Positions 53,316 to 61,105 are shown, numbered from the stretch's first letter. The stretch: 64,000 nt of DNA from Actinoplanes sichuanensis (GCF_033097365.1 NZ_AP028461.1:1984001-2048000); one strand, 5' to 3'. A program made the numbers and translations. The notes: generated from the letters alone by a model not told the origin.

Positions 53316-54056
53316 TCAGGTTAAGGAATTCGGTGAACCGGACTCCTTACGCCTCTGGTGGTACGACTCGCGGGTGCGCTCGGTGTGCTTGCGCATCAGC
53401 TCACCGGCCCGCCGGCTGTTGCCCTCGGCGATCGTCTCGATCAGGGCGGCGTGCTCATCCCACGCCTCGCGGCCCCGGGTCCGGGCGATCGGCGAGTAAT
53501 ACCACCGCGTGCGGCGGTCGACCATCGCGATCAGTTGGGCCAGCACCTTGTTGCCGGACATGTCGACCAGGTGCGCGTGCAACGCCGCATTCGCCTCGAC
53601 CAGCGCCACCTGGCTGTCCTCGCTGAGCGCCTGCTCGCCGGCCCGCTGCAGCTCGCGGAGCCGCTCGACCTGCTCGGGCGTCGCGTTCTTCGCGGCCAGC
53701 CGTGCCGACTCCGCCTCCAGCAGGGTGCGGGTGCTGAGCAGCTGGTCGGCCTCCTCCTCGGTGGGCACGTGGACGAAGGCGCCGAGCGCGGGCCGCAGGT
53801 CGACCCAGCCCTCGTTGTGCAGCCGCTGGAGGGCCTCGCGGACCGGCTGTCGGCTCACCCCGAGGTGGGCGGCCAGCTCGTTCTCGACCAGGTGCTCACC
53901 GGGTTGCAGCTCACGATTGATGATCATCTCGGCCAGGGCGTCGTAGACCGCCTGGCGCAGCGGGGCCGGCCGCTCCAGGGGCTGACGTGCGGCCCGGGCC
54001 CCACCCAGTGAACGTCGCGCGCCGGCTGGCGAGGTCGCGCCTCTCCGATCGGTCAT
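53316..54056 (-). CDS. GntR/FCD-family transcriptional regulator of the oxalate island
   Basis: ATG at 54056 with GGAGG 8 bp upstream; 246 aa. An N-terminal winged helix (about 30-95: LRQAVYDALAEMIINRELQPGEHLVENELAAHLGVSRQPVREALQRL) is followed by an all-helical FCD ligand domain (ARLAAKNATPEQVERLREL, NAALHAHLVDMSGNKVL, DEHAALIETIAEGN), with Asp/His residues that usually bind a metal and an organic acid. FCD regulators typically bind ATAC-N-GTAT-like palindromes, and this motif recurs at island promoters, including its own. An acid such as oxalate or glyoxylate is the likely ligand (inference). Confidence 0.9.
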   Translation of the reverse strand: MTDRRGATSPAGARRSLGGARAARQPLERPAPLRQAVYDALAEMIINRELQPGEHLVENELAAHLGVSRQPVREALQRLHNEGWVDLRPALGAFVHVPTEEEADQLLSTRTLLEAESARLAAKNATPEQVERLRELQRAGEQALSEDSQVALVEANAALHAHLVDMSGNKVLAQLIAMVDRRTRWYYSPIARTRGREAWDEHAALIETIAEGNSRRAGELMRKHTERTRESYHQRRKESGSPNSLT

Positions 54057-54126
54057 GGGAATACCTCCGGCTGCGATAAACGAAAGGCGAGAAACGAAAG
54101 GCGGAAAGAAACGATCGAACTGGGCT

Positions 54127-54152
54127 ATAGCATACAGTCGCCGAGATGCAAT
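54127..54152. promoter_or_regulatory. spaced GntR half-sites upstream of gntR (site D)
   Basis: ATAGCATAC (54127-54135) and AGATGCAAT (54144-54152) resemble the two arms of the island palindrome separated by 8 bp. They lie 71-96 bp upstream of the gntR start (54056) and suggest autoregulation. Confidence 0.55.
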
Positions 54153-54160
54153 GACGGATC

Positions 54161-54202
54161 AGCCGTAGGGGTGGACGGTCTGCACCGCCCACCCCTACGG
54201 CT
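54161..54202 (-). terminator. terminator after gcl
   Basis: The arms agccgtaggggtgg (54161-54174) and ccacccctacggct (54189-54202) pair perfectly over 14 bp, and an inner cggt/accg pair closes a CTGC loop. It lies 11 bp after the gcl stop on the minus strand and insulates gntR from read-through. Confidence 0.85.
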
Positions 54203-54213
54203 GTCGACGCGAT

Positions 54214-55899
54214 CTACTCGAACTCTTTCACCGCGGCTATGGACAGGCCGTGCGCGGTGTTCGCCTCCCGCTCGATCATCACCTCGACCAGCACCGGCCG
54301 GCTGGTCCGACGGGCCTCCTTGGTGGCCCAGGCGAGGGCGTCGGCGATCTCGCCCGGTTCGTGCACCCGGCGGCCGGCACACCCGTACGCCTCCATGATC
54401 TTGACGTTGTCCGTGCCGTATCGGTCGTAGTGGATGTCCACCTCGTAGTTCATGTCGTAGCCGATCTCCGCCTGGCGGATCAGCCCGAGGTACTCGTTGT
54501 TCAACATGATCAGCACGAAGGGGATGTCGTACTGGGCCGCGACGGCCAGCTCCTCGACCAGGAACTGGAACGAATAGTCACCGACCACACCGACCACCTC
54601 GGCGTCCGGCCGCGCCGACTTGACCCCGATCGCGGCCGGGATCTCCCAGCCGAGTGGCCCGGCCTGGCCGCAGACCTGATAGTGCCGGGGCTTGAACACC
54701 CGCTGGAACTGCCCGGACCAGATCTGGTACAGCCCGATCGCGGTGACGAAGTAGGTGTCCGGCCCGAAGAACTCGTTGATCTCCCGGAACACCCGGGGCG
54801 CCTTGATCGGGACCGAGTCGAAGTCGTCCCGGCGGCCCAGCGTCTCGCGCAGCCCGCGGACCGTGCAGACCCAGGCGCCGCGGTCACGAGTGGTGCCACG
54901 CCGCCGGGCCGCGTCGAGCAGCGCCGCCAGGAACGGCCCGGCCGCCGACACGATGCCGAGGTCCGGCCCGAACACCCTACCGAGCTGGGTCGGCTCGATG
55001 TCGACGTGGATGAACCGCCGGTCGCCGCGATAGGTCTCCAGATCGCCGGTGTGCCGGTCCCCGAAGCGGGCGCCCACCGCGAGTACCAGGTCGGACTCCA
55101 GGAAGGAGGCGTTGCCCCACCGCTGGGTGGTCTGGATGCCGGTCATCCCGGCGAACAGATCGTGATCCTCGGGCAGTGCGCCCTTGCCCATCAGGGTCAC
55201 CTGCACCGGGATGTCCAGGGCCTCGGCGACCTCCCGCAACAGCCCGCCGGCCTCGTCGATGATGACCCCGCCGCCGGCCAGGATCAGCGGGCGCTCGGCG
55301 GCCAGCAGCATGTCGAGGGCCCGTTCCACGCGGGGTGGATGCGGCTCGACCACCGGCACCGGCAGCGGCGCGTCGATCGAGGCGTCCCATTCGATCTCCT
55401 GCCGGGCCACGTCGACCGGCAAGTCGATCAGCACCGGCCCGGGTCGTCCGGAGCGGGCGATCCGGAACGCCTCCCGGAAGATCCACGGCGCCTGGGCCGC
55501 CTCCTTGACCTGGACCGCCCACTTGGTGACCGGCTTGGCGATCTCGACGATGTCCACCGCCTGGAACGCCTCCTGGTGCAGCTTGGTGGTGGGCGCCTGA
55601 CCGGTGATGCAGAGCATCGGGATGGAGTCGGCGTGTGCGGTGTACAGGCCGGTGATCATGTTGGTGCCGGCCGGCCCGGAGGTGCCGATGGCCACGCCGA
55701 CCCGGCCGTTGGTACGGGCCCAGCCGTCGGCCATGTGGGTGGCGCCCTCCTCGTGCCGGACGATCAGGTGTTTGATCTGGCTGCGCCGCAGCGCCGCGTA
55801 GAGCGGAAGGATGGCGGCGCCCGGGCAGCCGAACGCGATGTCGACCCCCTCCGAGGCGAGCACCGCGACGACCGCGTCCATACAGGGGATCTTCGGCAT
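54214..55899 (-). CDS. gcl: glyoxylate carboligase
   Basis: ATG at 55899 with GGAGG 9 bp upstream; 561 aa. ThDP enzyme with Gcl hallmarks: GCPGAAILPLYAAL, GTSGPAGTNMITGLYTAHADSIPMLCITGQAP, FQAVDIVEIAKPVTKWAV, QVCGQAGPLGWEIPAAIGV, and the ThDP-Mg motif GDYSFQFLVEELAVAAQYDIPF. It joins two glyoxylates into tartronate semialdehyde and CO2. Residue 50 (RHEEGATH) is Glu where E. coli Gcl has Val51, a notable difference. It forms an operon with panE upstream. Confidence 0.93.
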   Translation of the reverse strand: MPKIPCMDAVVAVLASEGVDIAFGCPGAAILPLYAALRRSQIKHLIVRHEEGATHMADGWARTNGRVGVAIGTSGPAGTNMITGLYTAHADSIPMLCITGQAPTTKLHQEAFQAVDIVEIAKPVTKWAVQVKEAAQAPWIFREAFRIARSGRPGPVLIDLPVDVARQEIEWDASIDAPLPVPVVEPHPPRVERALDMLLAAERPLILAGGGVIIDEAGGLLREVAEALDIPVQVTLMGKGALPEDHDLFAGMTGIQTTQRWGNASFLESDLVLAVGARFGDRHTGDLETYRGDRRFIHVDIEPTQLGRVFGPDLGIVSAAGPFLAALLDAARRRGTTRDRGAWVCTVRGLRETLGRRDDFDSVPIKAPRVFREINEFFGPDTYFVTAIGLYQIWSGQFQRVFKPRHYQVCGQAGPLGWEIPAAIGVKSARPDAEVVGVVGDYSFQFLVEELAVAAQYDIPFVLIMLNNEYLGLIRQAEIGYDMNYEVDIHYDRYGTDNVKIMEAYGCAGRRVHEPGEIADALAWATKEARRTSRPVLVEVMIEREANTAHGLSIAAVKEFE

Positions 55900-55923
55900 G
55901 GATTCAGACCTCCGAGAGACGGG

Positions 55924-56928
55924 TCAGGCCGGAGCCGGCGTGGGGATGATCGGCGCCCGCTTGGCCATGGTCCGGGCCAGCAGGTCGGTCGCGGCGTGCA
56001 CGGTCCGCAGCGTGGGGGCAGGCGCCCCGGTGATGTCGGCCATCTCGACCACCGCGGCGACCACGGCGTCGAGCTCCAACTGTTTGCCGGCTTCCAGGTC
56101 CTGCAGCATCGAGGTCTTGTGATGCCCGACCCGCTGCGCGCCGTCGAGGCGTCGCGCGATGGAGATCTCCGGGGTGCTGCCGACGCGGGCGGCGATGTCG
56201 AGGATCTCCTCCATCATCAGCTCGACGACCCGGCGGGTGCCGGCGCTCTCACAGATCTCGACCATGGTGGCCCGGGTCAGTGCACTGATCGGGTTGAGCG
56301 AGGCGTTGCCCATCAGCTTGATCCAGATGTCGTCGCGCAGTCGGGGTTCGACCGGGCACTTCAGGCCGCCGGCGATCATCGCCTCGCTGAACCACCGGCA
56401 CCGCTGCGACACCGTGCCGTCCGGCTCGCCGATGGAGAACCGGGTGCCCTCCAGGTGCTGGATCACCCCCGGTGACTTGATCACGGTGGCCGGGTAGACC
56501 ACGCAGCCGATCGCGCGCTCCGGTGCCATCACCGCGGAGGTCTCGCCGTCCGGGTCCACCGCCTCGATCCGGTGCCCCTCGTACGGCCCGGGCAGCCGGT
56601 GGAAATACCACCACGGGATGCCGTTCTGCCCGGCGACCAGAGCCGTCTGCGGGCCGAGCAGGGGAGCGAGGAGCGGACCGGCCGAGGCGTACGAGTGGGC
56701 TTTCAGACCGAGGAAGACGTAGTCCACCGGGCCGATCGTCGACGGATCGTCGGTGGCGTGCGGATGTGCGGAGAAGTCTCCGCGCGGGCTGAGCACCCGT
56801 ACCCCGTGGGCCCGCAGCGCGGCCAGGTGCGCCCCGCGGGCGATCAGATGGACGTCTGCTCCGGACCGGCACAGCGCGGCGCCGACATAGGCGCCGATGG
56901 CACCGGCTCCGAGCACTGCAACTCGCAT
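55924..56928 (-). CDS. PanE-family reductase, probable oxalyl-CoA reductase
   Basis: ATG at 56928 with GGGGGTGG upstream; 334 aa. Ketopantoate-reductase fold: GAGAIGAYVGAALCRSGADV (Rossmann), LGLKAHS, VAGQNGIPWWYF and the C-terminal helical domain with KLMGNASLNPISALTRA and SMLQDLEAGKQLELDAVV. In Methylobacterium extorquens a PanE homologue (PanE2) is the oxalyl-CoA reductase that makes glyoxylate. Here the gene is first in the panE-gcl operon under a GntR-type operator, fitting that role. True ketopantoate reduction for pantothenate is the alternative. Confidence 0.87.
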   Translation of the reverse strand: MRVAVLGAGAIGAYVGAALCRSGADVHLIARGAHLAALRAHGVRVLSPRGDFSAHPHATDDPSTIGPVDYVFLGLKAHSYASAGPLLAPLLGPQTALVAGQNGIPWWYFHRLPGPYEGHRIEAVDPDGETSAVMAPERAIGCVVYPATVIKSPGVIQHLEGTRFSIGEPDGTVSQRCRWFSEAMIAGGLKCPVEPRLRDDIWIKLMGNASLNPISALTRATMVEICESAGTRRVVELMMEEILDIAARVGSTPEISIARRLDGAQRVGHHKTSMLQDLEAGKQLELDAVVAAVVEMADITGAPAPTLRTVHAATDLLARTMAKRAPIIPTPAPA

Positions 56929-56967
56929 GGGCCACCCCCTGTTTGCACACGGATGTGTATGCGTTAT

Positions 56968-56986
56968 GGGGAGTACAGTATGCAAT
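56968..56986. promoter_or_regulatory. GntR-type operator upstream of panE-gcl (site E)
   Basis: GGGGAGTAC-A-GTATGCAAT: the right arm is a perfect match to the island consensus and the left keeps GTAC. It lies 40 bp upstream of the panE start (56928). A further GTATGCG half-site is at 56957-56963. Confidence 0.7.
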
Positions 56987-57048
56987 CGGTGGGCGAAGAA
57001 CAAGCGTGCCCCGGCCGATGGTCGGCCGGGGCACGCTCGCTGGCGGAA

Positions 57049-57540
57049 TCAGTAACCGAAGTCCTGGGTGTAGTACGGGGTGCCGCTCGCGGAGTAGACG
57101 ACACCCACGCCGACCGACTTCGACTTGCAGTTGAGGATGTTCGCGCGGTGGCCCGGGCTGTTCATCCAGCCGTCGACCACCGACGCGGCGGTCTGGTACC
57201 CCCACGCGATGTTCTCGGCGGACGGCCGACCGTATCCGGTGGCCTTGGCCCGTGCGACGAACGACGTGCCGGCATCGCCGGTGTGCGAGAACGTGCCGGT
57301 CCGCGCCATCCACCCGCTGTGACCGCGAGCGGCCGTGGTGAGCTGCGCGTTCACCTTGAGGGCGCCACAGCCGCGCTTGGTGCGCTCGACGTTGGTGAGC
57401 CGGTTGACCTCGGTCTGCAGCGCCTGCTCCGAGGCCTTCGCCGGGGCTGCCTCGGCCGGGGTCGCGATCATCGTCAGGGCGCCGGCGACGGCGGGGGCGA
57501 GGAGGGCGGTCACGGCGAGGCTGCGGAGAAGCTGGCGCAA
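57049..57540 (-). CDS. secreted CAP/SCP-domain protein
   Basis: TTG at 57540 (GAAAGGG 7-8 bp upstream) is preferred over TTG at 57546; about 163 aa. A signal peptide (LLRSLAVTALLAPAVAGALTMIATPAEA) is followed by a single CAP domain: LTNVERTKRGCGAL, GHSGWMARTGTFSHTGDAGTSF, SAENIAWGYQTAASVVDGWMNSPGHRANILNCKS, GVGVVYSASGTPYYTQDFGY. It resembles the CAP domain of the subtilase at 12315-14087. Function unknown; CAP proteins bind lipids or act in the cell envelope. Confidence 0.92.
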   Translation of the reverse strand: MRQLLRSLAVTALLAPAVAGALTMIATPAEAAPAKASEQALQTEVNRLTNVERTKRGCGALKVNAQLTTAARGHSGWMARTGTFSHTGDAGTSFVARAKATGYGRPSAENIAWGYQTAASVVDGWMNSPGHRANILNCKSKSVGVGVVYSASGTPYYTQDFGY

Positions 57541-57680
57541 GAGCAAACCCTTTCAGTGGTACGAGGCCCGCGTTTCGGGCTCACCGATGACTTCGGCCCC
57601 GCACCCGCCCCGGTGATCGCGAACACGGTGCGTGATGGTCTCGGTCGGGTTGCGGCGGATCATGGGACCGCATATCGATT

Positions 57681-57692
57681 GGGAACGTTCCC
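57681..57692. promoter_or_regulatory. LacI-type palindromic operator upstream of the 57746 gene
   Basis: GGGAACGTTCCC is a perfect 12-bp palindrome with central CG, the LacI-family pattern, 53 bp before the GTG start. The regulator is not in the window. Confidence 0.6.
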
Positions 57693-57745
57693 GGTGTACC
57701 GTGCCGTCGGACATCGAACATCATTTAAGACAATTTGGAGTTACC

Positions 57746-58405
57746 GTGAGTGCTGACGGTGCGCCCCGTTCGAAGTGGCCGCTCGCCGTGGCCGGGGGAG
57801 TGCTCGCGCTCGTCGTCGCCGTGCTGGCCGTGGTCTACCGAGCCGTGGTCGGCGACACCGGTGCGCCGCAGTTCGCGCCGGTCGAGGTGGCCGAGGGCTT
57901 CCCACCGGTGCTCCCGCCGTCGTTCGACGGACCGTCAGCCGCCGCCACCACCGCCGTCCCACGCCCGGCGAAACTCTCCCCGTCGTCGGTCCGCAAGTCC
58001 GCACCGCCCAGCACCGCGACACCCGGCAAGCCGATCAGCGACTACTCGGCGTGTTCCAACGGCCGGACGGTCGTCTTCACCGCCACCTTCGCCGAGGAGT
58101 TCGGCTACCGGCACGTCTTCATCGACACCGACGGCGACCCCAAGACCGGGTACGCGGTGCTGGAGATCCCGGCCGGATTCGGCGCCGACTACATGATCGA
58201 GAACGACGTGCTCTACCGCTCGACCGGCGCCGACTGGTCGTGGGCCGAGGTCGAGGGGATCAAGCCGCTGGCCGGAGTCACCGGCGGCAGCTACCGCTGG
58301 CAGCTGCAACCGGGCTACGGCGTCGGCGACGTGGTCTTCAACGGCTCCGACGGCGAGACGACCGAGGAGAGGTTCACCCCGGTCGTCCCGGTCCGCGGCT
58401 GCTGA
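57746..58405 (+). CDS. membrane-anchored extracellular protein of unknown function
   Basis: GTG at 57746 with GGAG 5 bp upstream; 219 aa. One N-terminal transmembrane helix (WPLAVAGGVLALVVAVLAVVY) leads to a Ser/Pro/Ala linker (about 70-95) and a C-terminal ~115-residue beta-rich domain (GRTVVFTATFAEEFGYRHVFIDTDGDPKTGY, YMIENDVLYRSTGADWSW, VFNGSDGETTEERFTPVVPV). The DTDGDPKTG turn recalls calcium-binding or carbohydrate-binding folds. A LacI-type operator upstream hints at sugar-related control. Confidence 0.75.
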   Translation: MSADGAPRSKWPLAVAGGVLALVVAVLAVVYRAVVGDTGAPQFAPVEVAEGFPPVLPPSFDGPSAAATTAVPRPAKLSPSSVRKSAPPSTATPGKPISDYSACSNGRTVVFTATFAEEFGYRHVFIDTDGDPKTGYAVLEIPAGFGADYMIENDVLYRSTGADWSWAEVEGIKPLAGVTGGSYRWQLQPGYGVGDVVFNGSDGETTEERFTPVVPVRGC

Positions 58406-58444
58406 GGGTCCCCACCACCCGACCGGCAGTGCTTCGATGAGGGA

Positions 58445-58885
58445 ATGACCATGCGAATCGTCAGCGCCACCCGAGACGTCGACGCCCCGGCCGACCGGAT
58501 CTTCGAACTCATCGCCGACCCCTCACGGCAGCCGAGCTGGGACGGCAACGGCAACCTGACCTCAGCCGAGGTCGGCCAGCGGGTGCGCGCCGTCGGTGAC
58601 GTCTTCATCATGACGATCAGCACCGGCGACCGGCGGGAGAATCACGTCGTCGAGTTCGAGGAGGGCCGGCTGATCGCCTGGAAGCCGTCCGAGGTCGGCC
58701 GGGACACCCCGGGTCACCTGTGGCGGTGGGAGCTCAAACCGATCGGCCCCGCGCTGACCCGGGTCACCCACACCTACGACTGGACCGGCCTGACCGACGA
58801 ACGCCGCATCCCCCGAGCCGAGGCCAACACCGGTGACAGGCTCCTGGCCTCGATCGACCGGCTCGCCGCCCTCGCTCAGACGTAG
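58445..58885 (+). CDS. SRPBCC (polyketide cyclase/START-like) protein
   Basis: ATG at 58445 (ATG at 58451 possible); 146 aa. SRPBCC pattern: VSATRDVDAPADRIFELIADPSRQPSWDGN, GDVFIMTI, GRLIAWKPSE, WRWELKPIGPALTRVTHTYDWTGL and a long C-terminal helix. The fold binds hydrophobic ligands. It converges on the next gene with a 10-bp overlap. Confidence 0.85.
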   Translation: MTMRIVSATRDVDAPADRIFELIADPSRQPSWDGNGNLTSAEVGQRVRAVGDVFIMTISTGDRRENHVVEFEEGRLIAWKPSEVGRDTPGHLWRWELKPIGPALTRVTHTYDWTGLTDERRIPRAEANTGDRLLASIDRLAALAQT

Positions 58886-59352
58886 GTCAGCGGGCAGCCG
58901 TACCGCAGGGAGTGCTCGGCGGCCTGCCGGAACAGCGCCACGTAGAACAGCAGCGGGTCCTCGATCGCGAGGGTCAGCGCCAGCGGGCCGGTCGGCAGGT
59001 CACCGGGCAGGCCGGCCTCGGCGGCGATCGGGGCCATCGCGGCCCGCAACCACTGCGCGCTGACCACGTTGGTGACATCGTCGAACGAGGTCGCGACCGG
59101 CAGTTCGATCAGCCCGGGGAAATCCACCGGCACGAGCAGCGACGCGTTCAGGACGTCACCGACCCCATGCCGCTCGCACACCTCGGCGAACGCGTCCATC
59201 GGTGGGATCAGCTTCTCCTCGAAATCCGCGGCGCCGGCCGGCGGCCCCGGATAGGCGGGCCGGCCGCGGTCGCCGAGCGCCTCGTCGAGCAGCGGCCCGC
59301 ACTCGCCCTCCGCCCAGCCGGCGGCGCTGACGGACACCAGATAGATACCCAC
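58876..59352 (-). CDS. conserved hypothetical cytoplasmic protein
   Basis: GTG at 59352; 158 aa, no signal peptide or membrane segment. It starts MGIYLVSVSAAGWAEGE and has an acidic, aromatic-poor body with DFPGLIELPVATSFDDVTNVVSAQWL and ends EHSLRYGCPLTYV. No family recognised. Overlaps the SRPBCC gene by 10 bp at the 3' end. Confidence 0.65.
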   Translation of the reverse strand: MGIYLVSVSAAGWAEGECGPLLDEALGDRGRPAYPGPPAGAADFEEKLIPPMDAFAEVCERHGVGDVLNASLLVPVDFPGLIELPVATSFDDVTNVVSAQWLRAAMAPIAAEAGLPGDLPTGPLALTLAIEDPLLFYVALFRQAAEHSLRYGCPLTYV

Positions 59353-59480
59353 GCCGCAAACCCTAGAGCCCTCCCCGAGCCAGGGCTCGCCCGGACCGGT
59401 CGCCGCCGCCGACGACGCCGACCCGATCGTCGTCGTCGTCGGCCGCGCGGACCGGCCGGACCCGGAGTTCGGCCGGTCCG

Positions 59481-59999
59481 CTACCGGCCCGCCGCGCGCC
59501 AGCCCTCCTCGAACTCGGCGGCGGTGATCTCCTGTGCGGCCAGGTCCGGGTCGTACAGGTCGGCCGGTGGGTCGAACAGGATGTCCTCCGGCCGGATCCG
59601 GACCGAGGTGCCGTCCCGGAAGATCTCCACCTGGCGACGCCGATGCCCGTCCGGGCCGAGCTCCATCAGATAGATCTCCGGCAGGGTGTCGTCGTCCGAC
59701 TCGTCGTCCCGGGCCCGCAGGTGGATGACGTCCCGATCGAGGAGCGCCCCGAAACCCGGCCGGTCACGCTGCGCGTCGCGGGTCGCGCGCAGCGCGGCCA
59801 GCGCCGAGGGCAGGACCGGTGAGTCGATGTCGACGTCGTCGATCCCCGCAGCCAGATCCGTGGCGCGCTCGGCCGGCCCCGCGACGACCGCGACCTCGGC
59901 GAACGTCTCCCGGATCTGCCGTGCCGAATCGGCGCGGATGCGCCAGGGCATCGAGCTCATCCCGGCGTCGACACTGATCAGAAACCACGTCTCGGACAT
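59481..59999 (-). CDS. conserved hypothetical protein
   Basis: ATG at 59999; 172 aa, acidic, cytoplasmic. The motif VVAGPAERATDLAAGIDDVDID precedes a Asp-rich segment (RARDDESDDDTLPEIYLMELGPDGHRRRQVEIFRDGTSVRI) and ends in ADLYDPDLAAQEITAAEFEEGWRAAGR. It does not resemble a family I know. Separated from the upstream YCII gene by 48 bp on the same strand. Confidence 0.65.
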   Translation of the reverse strand: MSETWFLISVDAGMSSMPWRIRADSARQIRETFAEVAVVAGPAERATDLAAGIDDVDIDSPVLPSALAALRATRDAQRDRPGFGALLDRDVIHLRARDDESDDDTLPEIYLMELGPDGHRRRQVEIFRDGTSVRIRPEDILFDPPADLYDPDLAAQEITAAEFEEGWRAAGR

Positions 60000-60047
60000 C
60001 GCACCATCATGGCCGGACCCGGCCGGACGACTTCGGGCAGGATGCCG

Positions 60048-60428
60048 TCAGCCTTGTCCGGACCCGAGTCGCCGGGCCTCGCCGGGGCCGCCGAAACGGT
60101 GCACCTCCTGCGGCCATTCCAACGCGACCGCGAGTCGCCCGGCCCAGTACCGGGCGGTCTCGTCGTCGGGCACGTCGATCGCGGCGAAGCCGCCGAGGTG
60201 CTCCTTGGTCTCCACGAACGGCCCGTCACTGAAGATCGCCTCCCCGTCGACCGCTTCGACGCTGAACAGCGCGGTGGACCTGTCGAGGCCGCCGTTGGAG
60301 AAGAGCAGCACGTCGGCGGCCTGCATCTCGGCGATCACCGCCCGGCTGGTCACACTCTTGGCCTTGATCTGCTCCTCGGTGTGCGGGGGAACCCATTCGT
60401 CGTTGAAGGTGATCAGGTACTCCGGCAT
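60048..60428 (-). CDS. YCII-related (DGPF-domain) protein
   Basis: ATG at 60428 with AAGGAGA upstream; 126 aa. The DGPF motif is present (EAIFSDGPFVETKEHLGGFAAIDVPDDETARYWAGRLA), preceded by YLITFNDEW and a short helical region. The family often accompanies ECF sigma factors, but none is seen here. Function unknown. Confidence 0.87.
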   Translation of the reverse strand: MPEYLITFNDEWVPPHTEEQIKAKSVTSRAVIAEMQAADVLLFSNGGLDRSTALFSVEAVDGEAIFSDGPFVETKEHLGGFAAIDVPDDETARYWAGRLAVALEWPQEVHRFGGPGEARRLGSGQG

Positions 60429-60608
60429 CGTCGTCTCCTTCTGATCGCCGGCGGCGGCCGACCGGCCGCCGCACACCTGTTCCACGAACGGCCGCGCCTC
60501 GATCCGACATCATCCCGGAACCGATCTGCGGACGCTCACCGATTCCGGCGTACCCGGACATGAAAGCCCTGAAATGGGGTAACCCGTAGGTATAGGGAGG
60601 TGACTGTG
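60429..60608. other. short intergenic region with GGGTAACCC element
   Basis: About 180 bp between the divergent YCII and PRC-barrel genes. GGGTAACCC near 60577-60585, 24 bp before the PRC-barrel start, is a near-perfect palindrome and also resembles a SigB-type -10 box (GGGTA). No gene. Confidence 0.4.
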
Positions 60609-61052
60609 ATGGGAGAACCGGTCGGCACACTGACGCCGCTGAGCGACACCGGTCAGCTGATCGCCGATCCGACCCTGGACGTCCGGGGCCGGTCGGTGAT
60701 CGACAGTGACGGCGAGAAGATCGGTACGGTGGCGGACCTGTTGGTCGACACCCTGACCAATCATGTGCGGTTCCTGCGCGTGGAACACGGCGGCGTTCTC
60801 GGTTTCGGGGCGCAGTCGTCGTTCATTCCGGTCGAGTCGATCGCGCGAGTGACCGAGGACGAGGTGTACGTGACGTCGTCGAAGGATCATGTCGCCGGTG
60901 GGCCGGGCTACGACCCGGATCTCGTCGACCAGCAGGACTACTACGAGAAGATCTACGGCCACTACGGGCACCTGCCGGCGGCTCCGCCCGGGTCGATGTA
61001 TCCGGGCCTGACCGGACTGCCCGGCAGCCCGGGACTACCGCCGGTCCGCTGA
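60609..61052 (+). CDS. PRC-barrel domain protein
   Basis: ATG at 60609 with GGGAGG 8 bp upstream is preferred over GTG at 60600; 147 aa. The PRC-barrel occupies about 20-95 (LDVRGRSVIDSDGEKIGTVADLLVDTLTNHVRFLRVEHGG, GFGAQSSFIPVESI), and the tail is Tyr/Gly/Pro-rich (YYEKIYGHYGHLPAAPPGSMYPGL). Such proteins bind RNA or metal or act in stress; the GGGTA-like promoter supports stress control. Confidence 0.85.
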   Translation: MGEPVGTLTPLSDTGQLIADPTLDVRGRSVIDSDGEKIGTVADLLVDTLTNHVRFLRVEHGGVLGFGAQSSFIPVESIARVTEDEVYVTSSKDHVAGGPGYDPDLVDQQDYYEKIYGHYGHLPAAPPGSMYPGLTGLPGSPGLPPVR

Positions 61053-61105
61053 CCCGACGGGTGACGGGTCCTCGCGAGAGGGCCCGTCGCATTAACGTCG
61101 CAGGC

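Noticed and set aside
54250..56475. 741-residue reading frame on the plus strand
   Set aside because: It runs antisense to gcl and panE, both of which have clear family motifs and ribosome-binding sites.
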